A stretch of 64,000 bases of DNA, taken from contig NC_031768.1 in NCBI RefSeq assembly GCF_001522545.3, positions 112,745,641 to 112,809,640 on the forward strand. Reading direction: 5' to 3'. Below, piece by piece: positions 57,971-64,000 of this stretch. Position numbers and translations under genes: made by a program. The DNA is from Parus major. Taxonomy: Eukaryota; Chordata; Aves; Passeriformes; Paridae. Each line of letters opens with the position of its first letter. Position 1 is the stretch's first letter. The notes beneath the pieces are model-generated. The model did not search any database, was not told the DNA's origin, and saw nothing but the letters and a program-made list of their open reading frames with translations.

Positions 57971-58920
57971 TAATCAGCTTCCATAAAGTCTGGTGGTGGC
58001 TGCAAGGGCTGCACGGGCTCGGGTGGTCACATCCAACAGCCTCAGGATGATGTTCCTGATACTGGAATCACCAATTTGGAACGTTTTTAAGGGAAGGGGA
58101 TGCACAGAGCTCTCTTTGGATCTCATCATGTCCTGCCCCGCCTTGGGGTCCTGACCGCAGTTCCCTTGGCACCTCCAGGCCTGGAATCCAGGGTGGTGGG
58201 AATAAAAGGATGCCTTAGGAATGGGGTGAATGCTTCAACAAATCTCCTTTGCTTGCCAAATGCTCACAGCCAGCAGCTGAGGAACAGCAGAACCCAGCAG
58301 GGATGAAACACACGGTTCTTCCGAAAATGCCAGCGGGGGGGACACGGTGGGGTGTCATCCCTGCAGGCAGGAGACACCCAGGCCTGGGGGAAGCAGGGTG
58401 GAGGATGGGAAGGGAGAGCCAGGGAAGGAATACTTGCTGGGGCAGAGCATCTCAAGGCATCGCTGCAGGCGCTTTTTAGGTCCTGAAAAACAGAGGTGTT
58501 GGATTTCTTTTTTTTTCCCTTTTTTTCTGTGCCTCGGGGTCAGAGCCAGCAATATCTTCTACATGGCCAGGACACCTCTCTAGCCCCATCCACGTCTCCA
58601 AGGCCGCAGCTCACCCACCAGCTGTCCCAGCCACCTTCATTTTTCACATCCCCAGCAAAAAAATCTGCTGTCTTGGGGGAAAAAAGGGTTATAGGCTTCA
58701 AATAGCAAGCGCTGACAAGCGATGCTGAAAACCCACGAGAAAGTCTGTTCACGGGGCAGAGCTTCGCTGGAGAGCTTTGCAAGTTGGGAACAAGGTGTTC
58801 TTCCCTGAGACGAGCTGCAAAGCAGGGTCTGCTGCAATGGGAAGAATCTTTCACTGGCACTCACGTTTTTGATTATTTGTCTTGTTTCCCCTCTAAAAAG
58901 AAAAAGCTGGGAAGGGATGG
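57971..58920. other. P2RY6-ARHGEF17 intergenic
   Basis: Unique sequence with a T-rich run at 58507-58527. No gene is seen. Confidence 0.35.
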
Positions 58921-59230
58921 AGGGAATCACCGAATGGTTTGGGTTGGGAGTGATCTTTAAGACCATCTAATTTCAACACCCTGCCATGGGCAGGGACACC
59001 TTCCACTATCCCAGGTTGCTCCAAGCCTTAGACACTTCCAGAGATCCAGGGGCAGCCACAGCTTCTCTGGGCACCCTGTGCCAGGGCCTGCTCATCCTCA
59101 CAGGGAAGAATTATTTCTCAATATGCCACTTAAATCTCCCATATTTTAGTTAAAGCTGTGCCCCCCTCATCCTATCACTATATGCCCATGTAAAAAGTTG
59201 TTCTCCCACTTTTTGATAAGCCTCTTTATA
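58921..59230 (-). repeat. CR1 LINE fragment
   Basis: Minus orientation: AATCACCGAATGGTTTGGGT, GCCATGGGCAGGGACACCTT, CACCCTGTGCCAGGGCCTGC, then the more 5' block ATCCTATCACTATATGCCCA to AAAAAGTTGTTCTCCC. It ends about 360 bases before the assembly gap that holds the ARHGEF17 start. Confidence 0.93.
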
Positions 59231-59244
59231 AAAGGGAATCGGGG

Positions 59245-59332
59245 ATGAAGGATGCTGGGGGGTGTGGAAGAAAGGATGCAGGGGCTAACGAAAGGATGCA
59301 GGAGAGGGGGTGAAAGATGCAGGGGGGTGCGA
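59245..59332. repeat. GAAAGGATGCAGG imperfect tandem repeat
   Basis: Four diverged copies spaced about 22-28 bases apart. Confidence 0.7.
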
Positions 59333-59401
59333 GGTGCTCCTGCTCAGCCTGGGAGCGAGAGGGCAGCTCTGAAACCGCCTTCCTCTCCCCCCCTCCTCCC
59401 C

Positions 59402-59482
59402 TCCAAAAACAAAAACAAACCAAAAACACCAAGAAAGAAAAAAGAAAAAAAAAAAAATAAATAAATAATTTTTAAAAAAAGG
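59402..59482. repeat. A-rich simple sequence
   Basis: AAAAACAAAAAC, then AAGAAAG, then AAATAAATAAAT runs. Confidence 0.9.
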
Positions 59483-59595
59483 GAGCAAAACTTCAACCCT
59501 CCCCCTCTGCGGGAGCAAACCCCGCCTCCGGGGAGGAAAGTTTATTTGAATGCAACAAATAAAAAAGCAGGGGGTGAGGGAGGAGGAAAAGCCAA

Positions 59596-59890
59596 NNNNN
59601 NNNNNNNNNNNNNNNNNNNNNNNNNNNNNNNNNNNNNNNNNNNNNNNNNNNNNNNNNNNNNNNNNNNNNNNNNNNNNNNNNNNNNNNNNNNNNNNNNNNN
59701 NNNNNNNNNNNNNNNNNNNNNNNNNNNNNNNNNNNNNNNNNNNNNNNNNNNNNNNNNNNNNNNNNNNNNNNNNNNNNNNNNNNNNNNNNNNNNNNNNNNN
59801 NNNNNNNNNNNNNNNNNNNNNNNNNNNNNNNNNNNNNNNNNNNNNNNNNNNNNNNNNNNNNNNNNNNNNNNNNNNNNNNNNNNNNNNNNN
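59596..59890. other. ARHGEF17: Assembly gap (295 N) hiding the ARHGEF17 start
   Basis: The gap sits between the GC box and GC-rich coding sequence. The conserved N-terminal residues of ARHGEF17 are not found on either side, so the initiator Met lies inside it. Very high GC is the probable reason for the failure. Confidence 0.97.
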
Positions 59891-62765
59891 GTGCCTCCTG
59901 CCCGCCTCCTCCCCGCCTTCCTCCTCCTCCTCCTCCTTCTTCTTCCCGGGTAGGAAAGTTTCAGCGCCGATCGCGGAGCAACAACCGGGCCGGGCTTTTG
60001 GCAGCCTGGCCCCGTCGGTACGGCAGCTTTCTCTTCGTTTTACCGAGCCGGAGCCGACGGGCCCGGTTCATGCCGGGGCTCAGCCGCCGTCCCCGGCTCC
60101 ACCGCCGCCCCCGCCGCCGCCGCCGTCGCCGCCGGGCCCGGGGTTAAACGCGGAGCCGCCGCGCTGGCCCAGCGTCCCGGCGATGCGGAAACTCTTCGGG
60201 GAAAGCTGCCGGCAGCCGACGGCGGCGACCGGGAATGGGATGGGGAACGGGAGCGGGAGCGGGAGCGCCCGCGGAGCTCCCCCGCCGCCTCCGCCCCGCA
60301 GCCGCGTCCCGCACCCGGCGCTCCGCTCTCCCCGCGGAGCTCCGCCGGAGCCCGGCCCGCATTCCTGGCATAACTCGACTCGACCGCAACCACCCTCCTC
60401 CTCCCCATCACCCCGCTCCAACGGGGACGATGAAGCCGCGGCGGCCCGTTCTCCCCGCGCTTCGTCGGGCAGCGAAGGCGAAGGGCAGAGCGCTGCCCAC
60501 CGGCCCCGCGCCGCACGGAAGAAGAAGGAGGAGGGCACGGCGGACGGCGATGCCGGGGCCGAAGGCTGCGCTAGGGTGGTCCCCCGGCACCCGCTGCCCA
60601 TGGTGGCCCGCGTCTCCAAGGTGAACATCCTGCCCTTCGGCAGCCCCGGCGGGTCACGCGGCAGCAGTCGGTATTCCAGCACGGAGACGCTGAAGGAAGA
60701 GGAGCAGTTCGGAGTCTGCTGGCCCGGCCAAGGACGGACTCTCCAGGCGGGTTATGGCATCTATCGATCGCCCAGTTTCGGGGCCGGCGATGGCCTGGCC
60801 TGGGGACAGCCGGGGGTCCGCGTCCGCCCCAAGCTGCCCCAGAGCGTGGCCAAGGCAAAAGCGGACTACGGGAGCGAGAGCCTGCGCCAGCCAGGGCTGG
60901 AAGGGGAGCGGGCCAAGCACCGCAAGTCCTTGTCCAACCCCGACATCGCCACCGAGACCCTGACTCTCCTCAGCTTCCTCAAATCAGACCTCTCAGAGCT
61001 GAAGGTGAAGAAGAAAGGGGTGAGGATTGGCCTTGACATGGGCCCCGACGGATGCTCCAGTGTTGCCAGCCCCTCCCCAGGCAGCTGCGGTGCCATTCAT
61101 CCCCAAAACCGCTGGGCGCCGGGCGAGCGGCCAACGCTCAAGGACCTTACGGCCACTTTACGTCGCGCTAAGTCCTTCACCTGCTCCGAAAAATCCGGGA
61201 CTCGGCGGCTTTTCCTACAGAGCACCATGAAGCAGAGCTCCTCTGAGCTCCTTCTGGCCTCTACGGACAGCCAGGACCGGGTGGCTCCGGATGGGGGGCA
61301 GCAGGTGGACGAGGATCCTCTCCCCATGGTCATCCAGGACCAGTACATCCAGGAGGCAAGGCAAGTGTTTGAGAAGATCAGCAGGATGGGTTCCCAGCAC
61401 GACTACGGCTTTGCCGCCGAACAGAAGGACAGCGGAGGTGTGGAGGGCGCTGAGGCGGTGGCACCGACGGGGACGATGGGCACAACCCTTCGGGGACAGG
61501 TGCAGAGCACGCGGTGTTTGAAGGACGTGGAGTTGGAGGAGAACCTCGCTCACAGTAAATCCGTGGAGGAGCTGTCGGGTCACGAGTCGAGCGTGACGGA
61601 CGAGGGCATCGTCACAGAGCCAGAGCCTGTGGGGATGCCCTTCCAAGGCCTGCACAAAGCTGTGGACTCCTGGATGCTGCCCAGCGCCGGGCCGGCAGCC
61701 GGTGACTCTGAAATGCCGCTGCCTGCTCACCCGACGGCAGCGGTGGTTGAAGACCTTCCAGCTGGCAAACCCGAGACGCCGAGCACCCCTGGCAGCCTGC
61801 GGCGCCGACGTAAGTTCCCGTCAGCGGGCGCCAATGGGATGGAGGGCGGCAGCGAGGGTGGCACCGAGCCCTACCGCTCCCTCAGCGACCCCATGCCTCA
61901 CCGGAGATGCTCGGTGGCGGAGGAGGCGAAGAATTTCTCCGTCGACAGCAACCTGCTGGGCTCTCTGAGTGCCAAGGCGGGCATCCCCCAGCCCGCCGCC
62001 ATCGCGGGCAGTGCGGGCAGCGCGGGCAGCGACCTGTCCCTGGGCAGCGATGGGCCCCGCGACTACAGCAGCCTTATCCGCACCATCGTCAGCCAGCCGG
62101 GCGCCATGGCCAAGCTGGGCGATGACAAGGCTAATGGCAAGACCATCAAGAAGAAGTCGCTGAGCGACCCAAGCCGCCGCGGTGAGCTGGCGGCGGGCGC
62201 CTTCGAGGGTCCCGGCGAGGCCATCAGCGAGCTGGAGCCCAGCATTCCCCCGTCCAGCAGTGAGCCCATCCTCTCGGCACGGCCGGCAGCACCGGGCACC
62301 GGCCGCGGCTACGGCTTTGACCCCAAGCTGGCCGACGTGCTGTCCCCTCGCATCGCCCGCCGCAGCTCCAAGAAGCGCTCCAACCGCGCGGCTCACCAGG
62401 AGAACCAGCCACCCCCGGCACCCGCCGTCCTCGCCAAGAGCCGCCCGGCCGCCAAGCACGTCCGTCACACCAGCGAGCCCGCCACCTTCGTCCCCATCAG
62501 CGTCCCCGAGCCGCTCGTCCCCTCCGGCCACCACGGCCACCTCCCTGCGCCGGCTGCCGGCCGCTCACCTGGAAAGTCCTTCCCGAGCCTCCAGCCTCCT
62601 TCGCTGGAGGATGTCACCAAGCGGTACATGCTGGCCCTCAACTCAGGTGACACGTCCCCCAGTCCTGGGGATGGACCCCGCTCGCCACCCGCTGCCCCAC
62701 CGCCCCGGCTGCCCCGGTGCTCGCGGCTGCCCGACGAACACGGCCCCAGGACCAAGCCACAGGTG
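59891..62765 (+). CDS. ARHGEF17: ARHGEF17 (TEM4 / p164-RhoGEF) exon 1, 5'-partial
   Basis: About 958 codons of the long first exon are visible. The known protein activates Rho through a DH-PH module and carries a C-terminal WD40-like propeller, both encoded beyond this window. The N-terminal part here is the region reported to associate with actin and junctional complexes. Recognised blocks in order: LAPSVRQLS (about 60020), WPSVPAMRKLFG (about 60165), RGSSRYSSTETLK (about 60660), RKSLSNPDIATETLTLLSFL (60921), RPTLKDLTATLRRAKSFTCS (about 61130), EDPLPMVIQDQYIQEARQVF (61312), PYRSLSDPMPHRR (about 61870), KKKSLSDPSRRGEL (about 62150), DPKLADVLSPRIARRSSKKR (about 62318), VRHTSEPATF (about 62460) and SLEDVTKRYML (about 62604). 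Exon 1 ends KPQV before GTAAGT (62766); CAG|GTGGTA three bases earlier is the alternative. Bird-specific Pro and Gly/Ser runs lie at about 60095-60280. The true start is in the gap; ATG at 60183 would give a truncated model. Confidence 0.93.
59900..60700 (+). promoter_or_regulatory. ARHGEF17: CpG island over ARHGEF17 exon 1
   Basis: Very dense CpG, including runs such as CCGCCGCCGCCG near 60110. It overlaps coding sequence and probably extends left into the gap. Confidence 0.7.
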
Positions 62766-62771
62766 GTAAGT
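62766..62771 (+). other. ARHGEF17: Splice donor of ARHGEF17 exon 1
   Basis: GTG|GTAAGT; coding phase 0 after Val. The human protein continues D-M-R-K after the same KPQV, which fits this junction. Confidence 0.75.
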
Positions 62772-64000
62772 GCCCATCCATCCTAAAATCACCTTTGTTT
62801 CGTGGGGTTCACCACCTGTCTGAAGCACTGGTGGCCTTGGGGGTCTGTCACATGTCCCTTGTGCTGGACAAATTCCCATCTGCAGAGGCACTGCTGGATG
62901 GCCAAGAGCCCTCCTAGTCCTTTCTGGTGGTCCCCAGGGGATGAGGTCTTGTTTGTTGGAGCAACCTCCTCGATAAAAAGACAGTTTTTCGATGGGAAAA
63001 AGCAGATTTCAGGTTAAATAGCACCAAGTCTTGGTGGAAGAGGGTTTTATAAATGTATATACAATTTTGTGTTTATATAGAACATCTCTCAGTGATACTA
63101 TATAAGGTACTGATAAATTGACCATCCCTGAGATGCTGAACCAAAAATTACCTTTTCCCTTAATGGAAAGGTTTAAACGAACCTTCTGTTTGGGATTCCT
63201 CATGTTACAGCCCTTATTGAGCAAATCTACATATTCCCCCCCTAAAAAAAACACCATCCCTCCACTTGAGAATGTGAGCATTGCCATGCTGGTGGGTGGG
63301 GAAAAGGGGGAAAATATTTTTGTGCATGCACTGAATATTTGATTGATAGGTAAAAGTTTGATCCTCTCTGGGGAAGAACTGGTGCAGTCTGGGGAATGTG
63401 AAGGTGCTCTGTTTGCCCTGAAACATAGCTGTGTGCTTTGGGGTCCTTCCTGGGATGAGTTTTTGGCAATCCTGGCCCCTTGGCTGTTGTTTGAACAGGG
63501 ATTTGGGTTCCCATCACTCGGGCTGTTTGTGCCGGGAAGGGCTTGGAAGCATCACCTCCTGCTGCGGCACGGCAGTGCCAGCACCCACGGGGCTTTTAAT
63601 AGCTCTGGGAGAAGCCCAGAAATACCGGTTCCCGCGGGGGATCTGCCGAGAGCTCGCAGGAATGATGCTGGCAGGGCTCTCTCCCCTGCTCCGATGCCGA
63701 TTTAAGAGGATGGGCTGGACCATTCCCTTCCAGCAGCCGCCGGCAGCCAAGCGTGAAGTCCCCGGGGCTGAGCCTGGCTGTGTAACCCTTGCTGGCCAGG
63801 GCAGAGCCACATGGAGCAAGGCTGCTTCTCTTTGGATCCTCTCAAAATCCAGATCCCTGCAGCACCTTTTCCCCAGGATGTTCTCTTGGGATCTGGCATC
63901 CTCCTCACAGGATATTCTCGTGGGATCCAGCAGCCTTGCAGCATCATCGTCCCCAGGAGGTTCTCCTGGGGTATGGCATCCCCACAGCATCATTCCCCCA
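62772..64000 (+). other. ARHGEF17: ARHGEF17 intron 1 (partial)
   Basis: No further exon is seen. It is AT-rich at 63000-63340 and ends in a tandem repeat cut by the window edge. The homologous exon 2 sequence (RKHVAMTLLDTE-type) is not found before the end. Confidence 0.7.
63866..64000. repeat. ~45-bp tandem repeat truncated at the window end
   Basis: Three copies starting at GGATGTTCTCTTGGGAT, GGATATTCTCGTGGGAT and GGAGGTTCTCCTGGGG; the first is about 12 bases shorter. Copies share GGCATCC and GCAGCATCAT boxes. It probably continues beyond 64000. Confidence 0.8.

Larger units (their letters stand above)
59231..59595 (+). promoter_or_regulatory. ARHGEF17: ARHGEF17 upstream / promoter-proximal region
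   Basis: Imperfect GAAAGGATGCAGG repeats (59245-59330), then an A-rich run (59402-59480), then a GC box (CCCCGCCTCC, 59520-59529) just before the gap. Proximity to the CpG-rich first exon suggests promoter-proximal sequence. The transcription start is not visible. Confidence 0.35.

Noticed and set aside
1..64000. tRNA, rRNA, snRNA or endogenous retrovirus copies
   Set aside because: I looked for these by eye and saw no cloverleaf with A/B boxes, no LTR pair and no retroviral reading frame; weak relics could be missed without a search tool.

Overview
This is a vertebrate nuclear genomic window, almost certainly from a bird. Two lines of evidence support that. First, about twenty short fragments of chicken-repeat-1 (CR1) LINEs, mostly 3'-end pieces, lie on both strands, and CR1 is the dominant avian repeat. 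Second, the only convincing genes are P2RY2, P2RY6 and ARHGEF17, all on the + strand in the same order and orientation as the conserved amniote block (human 11q13.4). Compact introns, GC-rich CpG islands and many minisatellites fit an avian chromosome. I cannot name the species.

Layout. Positions 1-18350 hold no gene I can support: a 93-bp higher-order tandem repeat at the left edge, CR1 fragments, a TTCC microsatellite running into an assembly gap (3554-4097), and a 110-bp inverted repeat pair (9030-9139 and 11107-11216). Positions 18350-20110 hold a minisatellite cluster wrapped around a CpG island with a splice-donor-like site (19086). This is the best candidate for the P2RY2 promoter and noncoding first exon. 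P2RY2 coding sequence is a single exon at 26145-27218, with a probable 3' UTR to about 29290. Positions 29290-49220 are intergenic, with CR1 fragments, a 39/18-bp minisatellite (42150-42460) and one unexplained minus-strand reading frame (35647-36024). A second CpG island with a splice donor (49353) is the candidate P2RY6 promoter and first exon, and it runs straight into a 20-bp-monomer minisatellite. The P2RY6 coding exon is 55005-55994, with a probable polyadenylation signal near 57942. ARHGEF17 exon 1 begins inside an assembly gap (59596-59890) and ends at a splice donor after 62765; the rest of the window is its intron 1.

How the genes relate. P2RY2 and P2RY6 are tandemly placed nucleotide-sensing GPCRs. 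P2Y2 responds to ATP/UTP and P2Y6 to UDP, and both couple mainly to Gq/phospholipase C. ARHGEF17 (TEM4) is a Rho guanine nucleotide exchange factor. They share a conserved neighbourhood but nothing here shows co-regulation.

Most notable observations: the P2Y2 receptor has MGD where mammalian P2Y2 has an integrin-binding RGD; a minisatellite follows the candidate exon-1 splice donor in both P2Y genes, and at P2RY6 the donor itself is duplicated inside the array; a near-perfect 110-bp inverted repeat contains an AP-1-like palindrome; and a contig-end duplication flanks a single N at 52680. I found no convincing undescribed biological system.
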